NCBI GenBank assembly: GCA_964400015.1 | Contig: CAYNRR010000006.1 | Span: 1 to 64,000 of the forward strand | DNA length: 64,000 nucleotides | Direction of reading: 5' to 3' | Source of the DNA: UBA1234 sp964400015 | GTDB taxonomy: Bacteria; Bacillota; Clostridia; TANB77; UBA1234 | Part shown: positions 26,263 through 34,911 of the stretch, one piece after another | Layout of the letters: the number at the start of each line of letters is the position of its first letter | Position numbering within the stretch: position 1 is the stretch's first letter | The notes under the pieces: model-generated | What the model was told of the DNA's origin: nothing | The model's input: only the letters and a program-made list of their open reading frames with translations | The model's database searches: none | Program-made: the position numbers and the translations under genes

Positions 26263-27012
26263 GTTTTCTAGTCTATATATTTGACTTCTTGATATGCCTA
26301 ACATTCTGCTTATTTCAACTTTACTTATGCCGTATTTTTTATTTAGTAATTTTACAAGTTTTAATTTATCTTGATCTGAAATATATTCTGTTTCTATTTT
26401 GTTCTCTATTTTAAAGTCTGTTATTATTCTTTCAGGTACTTTTTTCAAATTATCTCCAAATTCATTATCAACATCAATAAATGTTTCTTCTGTTAATTCA
26501 TTTTGCTTTATTTCTAAGAGCCAGTCTGCAATATCTCCTATAATTTCATTCAAAAATTCTAAGTTATATCTTCCATTCAAATAGCCATAATACGATGAAT
26601 AATAATATTCTTCTGCTTTCTCACATATATTGGCTTTCACAGGATTGTTGTGAATATACTTTATACATGCTTTCAGATATGCTATGTCATGTATATTTTC
26701 ACATCTATATCGATCACGAAAAACAAAACCACATCTATCTAAGTATTTATTATACTTCATCGCATATCGTGTATTCAGCGAATGCATCATTTTAGAAAGA
26801 TTTTCTATGTCTTCTGCATACAATAACATATGTGCATGATTTGTCATAATACAGTACGCAATAATTTTTATATTATTTTTTTCTGCTGCTTCTGTCATAT
26901 AATTAAAAAAAATGCATTTTAAATAACTGCTATTAAAAATTTTTTCTTTTCGTATTCCTTGAATCATGACGTGAAAAAATTTTGAATCATAGCATTTTCT
27001 AGAAATTCTCAT
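26239..27012 (-). CDS. REP-associated tyrosine transposase (RAYT, Y1/IS200-like)
   Basis: HUH-type single-strand transposase of 257 residues. HUH motif TNHAHMLLY near residue 60, catalytic tyrosine region LKACIKYIHNNPVKA, and a C-terminal helix-turn-helix (YGISKVEISRMLGISRSQI). Start at 27012 after GAAAGGAGAAACAAT. The last codons, Arg-His-Thr-Arg-Asp-Val-Arg-stop, are written by the right arm of palindrome B. Palindromes B and C bracket the gene in the same orientation, as REP sequences bracket RAYT genes in proteobacteria. The reading frame is intact, so it may be active. Confidence 0.9.
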   Translation of the reverse strand: MRISRKCYDSKFFHVMIQGIRKEKIFNSSYLKCIFFNYMTEAAEKNNIKIIAYCIMTNHAHMLLYAEDIENLSKMMHSLNTRYAMKYNKYLDRCGFVFRDRYRCENIHDIAYLKACIKYIHNNPVKANICEKAEEYYYSSYYGYLNGRYNLEFLNEIIGDIADWLLEIKQNELTEETFIDVDNEFGDNLKKVPERIITDFKIENKIETEYISDQDKLKLVKLLNKKYGISKVEISRMLGISRSQIYRLENRHTRDVR

Positions 27013-27147
27013 ATTGTTTCTCCTTTCAAAATAAAAAAAGAGACAAAGCCATCCAACAATAACTTTATCCCCATAATTAAATATTATTTTATTTTTAAAA
27101 AAGAAAAATACAAGTAAAATCGTTCGACAAATTTTGCGTTTTGCGCC

Positions 27148-27232
27148 CGACACACCGGGGACGTCCGTTAAATGTTTCAAAATTTCCAACAAAAGTCAAA
27201 AATGAGACATTTAACGGACGTCCCCGGTGTGT
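27148..27232. repeat. palindromic repeat copy C, longest arms
   Basis: Inverted arms extend to CGACACACCGGGGACGTCCG... and ...CGGACGTCCCCGGTGTGTC, about 31 bp each, around a loop that differs from copy B at one base. It lies upstream of the transposase gene, direct-oriented relative to copy B. Confidence 0.92.
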
Positions 27233-27291
27233 CCCGGTATGTCGGCGGCCGGTGTGTCGGCGGTTGTTGTGTCGGCGGTCGGTGTGTTTGG
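27225..27291. repeat. GC-rich 15-bp tandem repeat at the edge of palindrome C
   Basis: About 3.5 degenerate units of consensus CCGGTGTGTCGGCGG, strikingly GC-rich in this AT-rich window. The unit matches the outer flank of the palindromes (GGTGTGTCGG beside copy B), so it looks like a local expansion of the palindrome edge. It ends at the stop codon of the next gene. Confidence 0.8.
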
Positions 27292-27426
27292 TTAGAACAT
27301 TTTTGCTATTTTTTTACCTTTTTTTATCATCTTTTTTTGGAAGTCGTATATGTCGTCACTTGCCATTGTGCCTACCATTCCTCCTAATACGGCTCCTATT
27401 ACCATTCCTGTCACTAATTTTTTCAT
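27292..27426 (-). CDS. small glycine-rich membrane protein (YtxH-like)
   Basis: 44-residue protein starting MKKLVTGMVIGAVLGGMVGT, a glycine-zipper-like membrane helix followed by a basic tail (KKMIKKGKKIAKMF). Its ATG (27424-27426) overlaps the TGA of the TSUP-B gene, and its AAAGGAG lies inside that gene, so translation is coupled. The zero frame of TSUP-B runs open into this gene in frame. Function unknown; size and pattern resemble the N-terminus of YtxH-type proteins. Confidence 0.65.
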   Translation of the reverse strand: MKKLVTGMVIGAVLGGMVGTMASDDIYDFQKKMIKKGKKIAKMF

Positions 27427-27804
27427 TTTGTTTTCTCCTTTCGTTTTTTTATTTTTTTGATTGTTATTATCATTTCTAGTATTCCAACTGCTAGTAAAAA
27501 TATTCCGAAATATTTTTTTAATTTTTCTGTTTGCATTTGCAAACTCAGTTTTGATCCTATTATTGAGCCGATTATTGCTGGCAGTAATAATTTTTTTCCT
27601 ATTTTTTTCTCTACGTTTTGGTTTTTGAAGTGTACTATTATTGATACTATTGCTGTGGGTATGAAGAATATTAGGTTTGTTGCTTGTGCTGTGTGTTGTT
27701 CTATTTTTATGAGTGTTGTTAATAGTATTATTAGAATTGTTCCGTCCTCCCATTCCTAGTCCTGTTACTATACCTGATATTATCCCTATTATCATTAGTT
27801 TCAT
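27423..27804 (-). CDS. TSUP-family half-transporter B, +1 frameshifted
   Basis: Half-length member of the TauE/SafE (TSUP) anion exporter family. The zero frame reads MKLMIIGIISGIVTGLGMGG, then meets CGG (27742-27744). Skipping one C continues the family sequence: GTILIILLTTLIKIEQHTAQ and, later, LLLPAIIGSIIGSKLSLQM, ending at TGA 27423. With the shift the product is 126 residues. The break is in the first TSUP signature GxGGG. It is 34 bp after half-transporter A; the two halves probably assemble. Confidence 0.85.
27742..27744 (-). other. +1 frameshift site, CGG codon (TSUP half B)
   Basis: Minus-strand reading ATG GGA GGA C GGA ACA ATT. Skipping the C restores GMGGGTILI. Zero-frame codon is CGG. 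Confidence 0.85.
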
Positions 27805-27838
27805 TTTACCTTCACTTCCCCTTTTGATTTTATTTATT

Positions 27839-28184
27839 TTATTTGTTTAGTAAGATTTTTAGCGATATGAATATTAAAAACAAGTTGAATATTACATTTA
27901 AAATATTTTTGGGAATTTTATTTGTGAGCTGTGCACCTATATATCCTCCTAGCACGCCTCCTATTACAAGTGGTATTATAATTTGCCAATTTAGATAATT
28001 TTTTCTTGAATAAAATATTGATGCTATTAACGTTGCTATAAATATTGTAGCTAATGTTGTTCCTCGTGCTTTGTAGTCGTTTACCTTTAATAGTTCTATT
28101 AACGCTGGTAATATTATTAAGCCACCACCGTGAGCCAAAAAAACTGCTTACGAATCCTCCCATTATTCCTATCAGATATACCAT
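27839..28184 (-). CDS. TSUP-family half-transporter A, +1 frameshifted
   Basis: First half of a TauE/SafE-type transporter. Zero frame MVYLIGIMGGFVSSFFGS, then CGG (28128-28130); skipping the C gives the signature GSGGGLIILPALIELLK and continues to KILLNK at 27839, 114 residues in all. The start ATG at 28184 follows GGAG closely; ATG four codons earlier is possible. Four membrane segments are visible. Full TSUP proteins are about 250 residues, so A and B together make one. Confidence 0.85.
28128..28130 (-). other. +1 frameshift site, CGG codon (TSUP half A)
   Basis: Minus-strand reading TTT GGC TCA C GGT GGT GGC TTA. Skipping the C restores FGSGGGLI. Zero-frame codon is CGG. This is the only one of the five sites followed by GGT rather than GGA. 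Confidence 0.85.
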
Positions 28185-28218
28185 TTTCTCCACCATTCCA
28201 TTTTTACTTTTTATATGC

Positions 28219-28255
28219 AAAAAAGTTTGATACATTTTTAGTATCAAACTTTTTG
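28219..28255 (-). terminator. terminator between rarA and the TSUP pair
   Basis: Stem AAAGTTTGATAC / GTATCAAACTTT with T run. It lies 160 bp past the rarA stop; the stretch between (28256-28418) is strongly T-rich on the plus strand with repeated TTCTAGCTTT-like words and no gene. Confidence 0.75.
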
Positions 28256-28418
28256 GTTTTTCCTATTCAATTTTATTTTTGTTTGTTTTTTATTTTTGTT
28301 TAATTTTTGTTTTGCATGCATTTTGTTATATTTTATTGTTGTTTGCTTTATTTCAGATTGTTTTTATTTGTTCTAGTTTTCATTCTAATTTTGTTCTAGC
28401 TTTATTCTAGCTTTAATT

Positions 28419-29675
28419 TTATTTTAGTTTTTCTTCTGTTTCGTCAGGTATGTAGTATTTTGTACCTAACATTTTATCTGGCAAGTATTGTTGTTCTACT
28501 TCGTGGTTTGGATAGTCATGTGGATATTTGTAGCCGATACCATATCCGAATTCTTCCATTCCTTCTGCTGGAGCGTTTCTTATATGCATTGGTATTGTTC
28601 CTGTATCACTATTTTCAACATCGCTTAATGCTTGATTTATTCCAAGGTATGCTGCGTTTGATTTTGGACTTCTTGCTACATATGTTGCAGCATGAGCTAG
28701 TATTATTCTTGCTTCTGGCATTCCGATTTGATGAACTGCTTGCATTGCTGATGTTGCTACTACTAACGCATTTGAGTTTGCCATTCCTACATCTTCTGAT
28801 GCACATATTACAATTCTACGCGCTATGAACATTGGGTCCTCGCCTGCATATAACGCACGTGCTAAATAAAATAAAACTGCATCTGCATCGCCACCTCGCA
28901 TTGACTTTATAAATGCACTTATATTGTCATAGTGGCTATCTCCATTTTTGTCAAACTGTGCTTTTTTCTTTTGAATACATTCTGATGCAATTTCTTTTGT
29001 TATTTTTATTTCGCCATTTGCGTCCATCTCAGTTGTAAGTGCTGCTATTTCTAATGCGTTTAACGCAACTCTAACATCTCCTCCTGAAAGTTCTGAAATG
29101 TATTCTAATGCACCATCTTCAATTGTTAATTCGTAATTTCCTAATCCTTTTTCTTTATTTGAAAGTGCATTGTTTAATACTTGCATAATATGCTTTTGTT
29201 CAAGTGGCTCTAGTTTAAATAATGTTGAGCGTGACAACAATGCTTTATTCACTGAAAAATATGGATTTTCAGTTGTTGCTCCTATTAAAATTATTGTGCC
29301 GTTTTCAACATAAGGAAGTAACGCATCTTGTTGTAACTTATTAAATCTATGAATTTCATCTATGAATAAAACTGTTTTTCCTGATGGATTTATAAATAAA
29401 TTTTTTGATTCATCTACAACTCTTTTTATGTCTGCGACACCTGCCGAAACAGCATTTAGTTTTTCAAATTTATTTTTTGTAGATTTTGCAATAACTCGAG
29501 CTAGTGATGTCTTTCCACATCCTGGTGGTCCCCATAAGATAATACTTGATAATCTATCTGCTTTAATCAATCTATATAACATTTTGTCTTTAGATAAAAT
29601 GTGTTCTTGTCCTACGTATTCTTCAATCGTGTCTGGGCACATTCTATATGCTAAAGGCATACTATTATCACTCAT
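28419..29675 (-). CDS. rarA: RarA (MgsA), replication-associated recombination ATPase
   Basis: AAA+ clamp-loader-like ATPase that acts at stalled replication forks. Walker A GPPGCGKTSLARVIA (about residue 50), Walker B LFIDEIHRFNKLQQDALLP, sensor GATTENPYF, and the C-terminal tetramerisation region (HDYPNHEVEQQYLPD). 418 residues, normal length. It is 12 bp after ruvA. Confidence 0.95.
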   Translation of the reverse strand: MSDNSMPLAYRMCPDTIEEYVGQEHILSKDKMLYRLIKADRLSSIILWGPPGCGKTSLARVIAKSTKNKFEKLNAVSAGVADIKRVVDESKNLFINPSGKTVLFIDEIHRFNKLQQDALLPYVENGTIILIGATTENPYFSVNKALLSRSTLFKLEPLEQKHIMQVLNNALSNKEKGLGNYELTIEDGALEYISELSGGDVRVALNALEIAALTTEMDANGEIKITKEIASECIQKKKAQFDKNGDSHYDNISAFIKSMRGGDADAVLFYLARALYAGEDPMFIARRIVICASEDVGMANSNALVVATSAMQAVHQIGMPEARIILAHAATYVARSPKSNAAYLGINQALSDVENSDTGTIPMHIRNAPAEGMEEFGYGIGYKYPHDYPNHEVEQQYLPDKMLGTKYYIPDETEEKLK

Positions 29676-29687
29676 AAAAATCTCCTT

Positions 29688-30293
29688 TTATTGTTTTGTA
29701 AAATATATCAATGCTTTCTTTATAATTTCTTCTACTGTCAAACTTGTGCAATCAATTGACGACACTGCTTTTGTTGCATCTTTTACTGGATATCCTAAAA
29801 CTTGCAAAGCCGAAATCGCTTCGTGCATACTATCATCTTTTGCAAGTACTGTTTGTATTTCAAAGTCATTTTCTGCTGCAATAGTTTCTTCTGTTTTCAA
29901 CTTGTCTTTTAATTCTAAAATAATTCTTTGTGCTGATTTTGAACCAATGCCTGGAAGCTTTGTTAATGCTTTTATATCATTTGAAATAACTGCAAGTGCA
30001 AAGGCTGATGGCGTTATGTTTGATAAGATAGCAATTGCTGATTTTGCACCAACACCACTTACACTTATAAGCAATTCAAACATTCTTAGTTCTTCTAAAT
30101 TGTAAAAACCATATAAACTAATATTGTCTTCTCTAACATGATAATGTGTAAAAATTTTCACTACTGAATTAAGCTCTCCTAATTTTTGAATTGTATTTCC
30201 TGACATGAAAATTTTATATCCTATTCCGTTTGCTTCAACAACTATATAATCACTTGATTTTATTTCTAACGTTCCTTTTATATATGCGTACAT
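29688..30293 (-). CDS. ruvA: RuvA, Holliday junction-binding subunit
   Basis: Tetrameric DNA-binding partner of RuvB. 201 residues starting MYAYIKGTLEIKS with the OB fold, two HhH motifs (VSGVGAKSAIAIL; LPGIGSKSAQRIILELKDKL) and the C-terminal domain III that contacts RuvB. Start at 30293 after AAAGGAGAAAAAAT; the open frame extends 10 codons further but has no better signal. It is coupled to rarA rather than to ruvB or ruvC. Confidence 0.96.
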   Translation of the reverse strand: MYAYIKGTLEIKSSDYIVVEANGIGYKIFMSGNTIQKLGELNSVVKIFTHYHVREDNISLYGFYNLEELRMFELLISVSGVGAKSAIAILSNITPSAFALAVISNDIKALTKLPGIGSKSAQRIILELKDKLKTEETIAAENDFEIQTVLAKDDSMHEAISALQVLGYPVKDATKAVSSIDCTSLTVEEIIKKALIYFTKQ

Positions 30294-30369
30294 ATTTTTT
30301 CTCCTTTGATTTTTCTTCTTCAATAAGTGTACATCTGTTCGCTAAATTAGTCAAGTAAATACTAAAAAT

Positions 30370-30413
30370 GACTCACTAATATAAACGAAAATATACGTCT
30401 ACATTAGTGAGTC
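30370..30413 (-). terminator. terminator of the cyclophilin lipoprotein gene
   Basis: Stem GACTCACTAAT / ATTAGTGAGTC around a 22-nt loop, with T-rich sequence on the minus strand. Confidence 0.7.
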
Positions 30414-30427
30414 TATTATTTTTATTC

Positions 30428-31312
30428 TTATGATTGAGCTATTTTTTCTGGTTCATCATATGTTACTCCAAATGTATCAACAGTAACTTTTTCTATTACT
30501 GGTGGATTAACAGGTCTATCTACTTTTCCCATAACTTCAATATAATCTTCAATTGATTCTATTGAGTTAAAGTTGATTTCTTCTTCTCTTAGTAGTACTT
30601 CTGTATTTACAATTTCATCTACAACATCCATACCTTCTAAAACTTTTCCGAAAGCTGCATAATTTCCATCTAAATATGTTGAATCTGTTGTTACGATGAA
30701 AAATTGTGAACCTGCTGAATTATTTTCTTGGCTTCTTGCCATTGAAAGAATTCCTCTTGTATGTGATAAATTATTTTCAATACCGTTTGCTGAAAATTCA
30801 CCAACTACCCCGTAATCTGGTCCACCAGTACCGTTTCCTAAAGGATCTCCACCTTGTGCCATAAATCCTGGAATTGTTCTGTGGAATACAAGTCCATCAT
30901 ACACGCCTTTATTTATTAAAGAAATAAAATTTTCTACTGATTCAGGTGCTGTCTTTGGATATAATTCCATTGTAATTGTTCCTAGGTCTTTCATTACCAT
31001 TGTTACTACTGGATTTTTTTCTATATTAGCATATTTATTAGCATCAGCTTTTGCATTAGCCATAGCTACTTCTTCTGTAACTAATTCTTCTGCTGGTGTT
31101 GGTTCTAGTTCTTTAGGTTGAACTGTAACTTCTGATACTTTTTGTTCTTCGCCACTTTCTAAATTTTCGTTCATATTACTTTCATCTCCCGAATTATTTA
31201 TTTCTAAATTTATAGGTGGTTCTTTTAGTTCATCCTTTGATGAATTATTGCAACCAACTAATACTGTTGACATTGCCAATACTAGACAAATTGTCATAAT
31301 GCTTTTTTTCAT
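30428..31312 (-). CDS. cyclophilin-type peptidyl-prolyl isomerase, lipoprotein
   Basis: Extracellular protein-folding isomerase. Lipobox LVGC at residues 18-21, an acidic Ser/Glu-rich linker (to about residue 85), then a cyclophilin domain: FISLINKGVYDGLVFHR, GFMAQGGDPLGNGTGG, GSQFFIVT, YAAFGKVLEGMDVVD. Catalytic Arg is in FHRTIP. 294 residues. It probably helps fold exported proteins, including the abundant S-layer proteins. Confidence 0.93.
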   Translation of the reverse strand: MKKSIMTICLVLAMSTVLVGCNNSSKDELKEPPINLEINNSGDESNMNENLESGEEQKVSEVTVQPKELEPTPAEELVTEEVAMANAKADANKYANIEKNPVVTMVMKDLGTITMELYPKTAPESVENFISLINKGVYDGLVFHRTIPGFMAQGGDPLGNGTGGPDYGVVGEFSANGIENNLSHTRGILSMARSQENNSAGSQFFIVTTDSTYLDGNYAAFGKVLEGMDVVDEIVNTEVLLREEEINFNSIESIEDYIEVMGKVDRPVNPPVIEKVTVDTFGVTYDEPEKIAQS

Positions 31313-31449
31313 TTGATCATCCCTTTCTTTTAATTGAACAACTCTAGTTTATTTTATATACCCATTTGAGTCAATATAATTTTTTTGATTTTTCTAGGCT
31401 AGATAATAATTATCCCACAGTATAACTAGAGGTTCTTCTTAATACAATA

Positions 31450-31487
31450 AAAGTGTCGCTAGCTATTTTGCTCTACGACACTTTTTC
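31450..31487 (-). terminator. terminator of divIVA
   Basis: Stem AAAGTGTCG / CGACACTTT with a 17-nt loop and T run next to the 31489 stop. Confidence 0.75.
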
Positions 31488-31488
31488 T

Positions 31489-31944
31489 TTACTCCTCTGA
31501 TTGGTTCATTTCTTTCAATATTTCTAATTGAGATATTAACAATGCTTCCATCTTCGCTTTATATACGTCAAATTGTTTTTTTGTTTCTCCGTATTGGATT
31601 TCTTTTTCCATGATTTGTTTCTTTATCTCATCAACAGATTTACTAGCATTTATCTCAGCTTGTTTTAAAATATTATCTGCTTCTGCTTTAGCGTTTTGTT
31701 TTACAGTTTCAGCTGTACCTTGAGCTACGACTAAAGCATTTTGCAAAGTTTCTTCGATTGATTTGTAATGTTGTATTCCTTGGTTCAACATTGCAATCTT
31801 ATCTTTATACTCTATATTTTCTTTATATAATTGTTCATAATCTTTTAATAAAGATGTCATAAATTCATGCACTTCATTTGTGCTATATCCATTTACAACT
31901 TGCTTACTAAAAGTTTTGTTTTCAATTTCTAATGGAGTTAACAT
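31489..31944 (-). CDS. divIVA: DivIVA-domain cell-division protein
   Basis: 151-residue coiled-coil protein with the DivIVA N-terminal membrane-binding module (LTPLEIENKTFSKQVVNGYS, then EVHEFMTSLLKDYEQL) followed by long heptad-rich helices. DivIVA proteins mark curved membranes, poles and septa. It is encoded after sepF, the classical ylm-divIVA arrangement. Start after AGGAGGAAAATAA. Confidence 0.92.
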   Translation of the reverse strand: MLTPLEIENKTFSKQVVNGYSTNEVHEFMTSLLKDYEQLYKENIEYKDKIAMLNQGIQHYKSIEETLQNALVVAQGTAETVKQNAKAEADNILKQAEINASKSVDEIKKQIMEKEIQYGETKKQFDVYKAKMEALLISQLEILKEMNQSEE

Positions 31945-31998
31945 TTATTTTCCTCCTATTCTTTTATTACTATTTATTTTTAAAATTCACGAACAAAT

Positions 31999-32472
31999 TT
32001 ATTTGATCCATGATACTGATAATTTATTCTTTATATCTTCTTTCATCACTTCGTTTGTGATTTCGTAGTTGAAGGGTGCAACAAGAAATATAGCATTTGA
32101 TATCTTTTGCATATTTCCATCTAATGCATAGGCTGCTCCACTTACGAAGTCTATTATTCTTCTTGCTACGTCTTTATTAACGTATTCAAGATTAAGAATT
32201 ACTGATTTCTTTTCTTTTAAATGCTCACAAATTTCTTCAGATTGTTCAAATGTGCTTGGTTGAGATATAACAACTTTCACTTGTTGCATTCCTGGCATAC
32301 CTACAACTTTGCTCTTCTTTCCTGGAAAAATTGGATTTGCATTTTGCTCTTTATCATCTAAATATGATACATTTGACGCTGGCTCTTCAGTCTCAAATCC
32401 ATCATATGGTTCTTCTAACTCTGGATCAACACCTATCATTTCCCAAAACTTATTCATAAATTTATTTCCCAC
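31999..32472 (-). CDS. sepF: SepF, FtsZ-anchoring division protein
   Basis: 157 residues: N-terminal amphipathic membrane anchor (NKFMNKFWEMIG), acidic linker, and C-terminal SepF domain (ILNLEYVNKDVARRIIDFVSGAAYALDG) that binds FtsZ and polymerises. Start is GTG at 32472 after GAGGAGG. Placed just upstream of divIVA. Confidence 0.95.
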   Translation of the reverse strand: MGNKFMNKFWEMIGVDPELEEPYDGFETEEPASNVSYLDDKEQNANPIFPGKKSKVVGMPGMQQVKVVISQPSTFEQSEEICEHLKEKKSVILNLEYVNKDVARRIIDFVSGAAYALDGNMQKISNAIFLVAPFNYEITNEVMKEDIKNKLSVSWIK

Positions 32473-32602
32473 AAGAATACCTCCTCAAAACATACTTTTC
32501 ATCTTTTGTATAACCATATTTTATTTATATAACTAGTGGATGTCAAATGAAAACAATAATTGTAATTTTTTTTTAACATCGTTGTAATTGAAATGTAACA
32601 TT

Positions 32603-33979
32603 TTATTTTTCTTTTTCAACCATTAACACTTCATCGTACATCTTTATCGTTTTTCTATTTTCAATTAAAGACTCATCCACTCCCATTTGCAATAATTCTG
32701 AATCTTTATAATTATCAATTATTACAAATTCATCTGTTTCTTTTAATATTTTTACAAACACATTTTCTTCACTATAAGCTTTTTTTATCGTCACTGTTGG
32801 TATCTTTATCGTTTGACTAGTAGGTTGAATTTGAGTTTGTACATTTTCATCTCCTGAAATAGTTCTTGCAGTACTTAAATCATCAAGAGTTTTTTCTGGT
32901 TCAGATAACAGGTATTCTTCTCCACTAAGTGTAACTTGTATTTCTGTATCAAATAAAACTTCTTTATTTACTTTTAGTCCTGTAGAACGCCACCAAACAA
33001 CATCTAAACTTATTTTTCTATATTTAGTTAATTCTTCAACATTTGAAGTTATTTTGAACACTATCAATGTCGCGTCTTCTTCATTTGAAATATATTCAAT
33101 TTGTGCTGGTATTAAAGAATCATCAATATTTGAAAATCTTAAATACACTGTATCGTTTAGCATCGCATTTTTAGCATCTTCTGATTTCATTGAAACTGCT
33201 ATGTAGCATTTAAAATTGTCTATAATCTTAATGTTTTTTGTGTTAGATGGAATTACTTGATCTAGCGACAATTTCAATTCCGATAATTTTTCACTAGTTA
33301 ATAATGAAATACCATCATATGTTAAAATGTTTTCAAACCCATCTACACGATATGAAACAAGTCCTGACTTAGGTGCTATCAATGATTTTTCAGCATCGTT
33401 TAATTGCTTTTCGTATTTTGTTCTTTCTTCCATTAAGCTTTTTAATTCAGAACCTGCCGGACTAAGTTCGCCAACAATTTTTGCTTTTTTATAAATTTTG
33501 TCGTTCAAGGCTTTTTTGTTTTCTTTTATAGAATCCAAATTTGTGCTGTTTTTTAATTGAGAATATATATTATTTTCTATCTCGTTTTCTATTACTTTTA
33601 CATCGTTAGTAAATATGGTTTGCTGGCTTTCTTTTGCCTTTTCTATTTTTTCATTTAATTTATTTATTTTTTCCATCAGTTGTTCTTCTGACTTTGATAC
33701 ATAATTTAGTATAGCCGAACCTTTTGAAACTCTAGTTGCATCTTCAACTTCAGATTTTGCAATTCCTTCATAGTTTGAAAGATCTATTAAGTCTTCATCA
33801 CGAATGATGTATCCTATAACTTCCTCATAATTTATAAGTTCACCTTTTTTTATAAGAACTGTGTTAACCGGTGTTTCAAAAAGTCTAACTATAGAAATAA
33901 TAAAATAGATAGCGAAAAAGATAGCAATATAAAACAAAACTAATCTTTTTCTATTAACTTTCATCTTTTGTTTTGCCAT
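32603..33979 (-). CDS. HlyD-like membrane protein
   Basis: 458-residue protein with one N-terminal membrane helix (about residues 13-32, LVLFYIAIFFAIYFIISIV), a barrel-sandwich/lipoyl-like half motif (IIRDEDLIDLSNYEGIAKSE), a coiled-coil hairpin (about 105-190) and beta domains, the layout of HlyD/RND adaptor proteins. Clostridial genomes often keep such a gene beside sepF. No transporter partner is adjacent, so a role in division or envelope biology is possible; this is inference. Confidence 0.75.
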   Translation of the reverse strand: MAKQKMKVNRKRLVLFYIAIFFAIYFIISIVRLFETPVNTVLIKKGELINYEEVIGYIIRDEDLIDLSNYEGIAKSEVEDATRVSKGSAILNYVSKSEEQLMEKINKLNEKIEKAKESQQTIFTNDVKVIENEIENNIYSQLKNSTNLDSIKENKKALNDKIYKKAKIVGELSPAGSELKSLMEERTKYEKQLNDAEKSLIAPKSGLVSYRVDGFENILTYDGISLLTSEKLSELKLSLDQVIPSNTKNIKIIDNFKCYIAVSMKSEDAKNAMLNDTVYLRFSNIDDSLIPAQIEYISNEEDATLIVFKITSNVEELTKYRKISLDVVWWRSTGLKVNKEVLFDTEIQVTLSGEEYLLSEPEKTLDDLSTARTISGDENVQTQIQPTSQTIKIPTVTIKKAYSEENVFVKILKETDEFVIIDNYKDSELLQMGVDESLIENRKTIKMYDEVLMVEKEK

Positions 33980-33998
33980 AGCTTATCCTCCGTTTATT

Positions 33999-34904
33999 TT
34001 ATTTTGTTACTTCTTCCACTATCTTATCTGCTATTTCATTTAATGGATACCAGTTTATTTGCTTTTCAGCCTTAAACCAAGTAAGCTGTCTTTTAGCATA
34101 TCTTCTTGTTTCCATTTTTAATTTTTCTATCATTTCATCATAAGTAGCGTTACCATTTATGTATTCAATTACTTCTTTATATCCTAAACCTTGAATTGCT
34201 GTTGAAGAAATATTATATTTACCAATTACGTTTTTAACCTCTTCTAACAATCCCTCTTCAAACATCTTGTCTACTCTAACATTTATTCTATTATATAATT
34301 CTTCTCGAGGCGTATCAATACCATAAACTCTGTAATCATACTTAACTTCTTTTCGTGATTCTATATCTAACTGAGTTTTAGTTTTACCTGTTAATTTGAA
34401 AATTTCTAAAGCTCTAATAACTCTTCGGATATTATTCATGTCTATCGTATCTGCTGCATCTGGATCAATTTTTTTCAATTCATCATGTAAAAAAGCTGGA
34501 CCTTTTTCTTCTGCTAAAGCTGCCATTTGTTTTCTAAACTCTATGTCTTCTCCAACTTCTGCAAATTCAATACCGTTTATTAACGTACTAACATACAATC
34601 CTGTGCCACCAACGATTACAGGAATTTTTCCTTTAGCAAGAATTTCTTCAATAGCCTTTTCTGCAAGCTCTTTATATTTTGTAACATTAAAAACTTCATC
34701 TGGATTTACTATATCTATTAAGTAATGTTTAATACCCTCAGCCTCTTCTTTTGTTACTTTTGCTGTACCAATATCCATTTCTCTATAAACTTGCATAGAA
34801 TCAGCAGAAATAATTTCACCATTTATTCTTTTGGCAACATTTATTGAAGCTGATGTTTTACCTGATGCAGTTGGTCCTACGATTACTATTACTTTAGATT
34901 TCAA
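33999..34904 (-). CDS. miaA: MiaA, tRNA dimethylallyltransferase
   Basis: Prenylates A37 of tRNAs reading UNN codons. 301 residues with P-loop GPTASGKT at residue 9, SADSMQVYREMDIGTAK, and GGTGLYVSTLI. The start is TTG at 34904, about 10 nt after AGGAGG; that ribosome-binding site overlaps the mutL stop codon, so miaA is coupled to mutL. Reading-frame maintenance is influenced by A37 modification, which is of interest given the frameshift sites in this window. Confidence 0.96.
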   Translation of the reverse strand: MKSKVIVIVGPTASGKTSASINVAKRINGEIISADSMQVYREMDIGTAKVTKEEAEGIKHYLIDIVNPDEVFNVTKYKELAEKAIEEILAKGKIPVIVGGTGLYVSTLINGIEFAEVGEDIEFRKQMAALAEEKGPAFLHDELKKIDPDAADTIDMNNIRRVIRALEIFKLTGKTKTQLDIESRKEVKYDYRVYGIDTPREELYNRINVRVDKMFEEGLLEEVKNVIGKYNISSTAIQGLGYKEVIEYINGNATYDEMIEKLKMETRRYAKRQLTWFKAEKQINWYPLNEIADKIVEEVTK

Positions 34905-34911
34905 ATAAATC

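Noticed and set aside
24281..27232. CRISPR array, because of repeated palindromic units
   Set aside because: Copies are scattered, not regularly spaced, carry conserved loops instead of unique spacers, and no cas gene is present.
27141..27479. Plus-strand open frames with Cys-Arg-Arg repeats across the GC-rich tandem array
   Set aside because: They are produced by the 15-bp repeat and palindrome, have no ribosome-binding site and lie opposite real genes.
28256..28418. Small gene in the T-rich stretch between rarA and the TSUP pair
   Set aside because: Only low-complexity sequence with repeated TTCTAG-like words; no start with ribosome-binding site.
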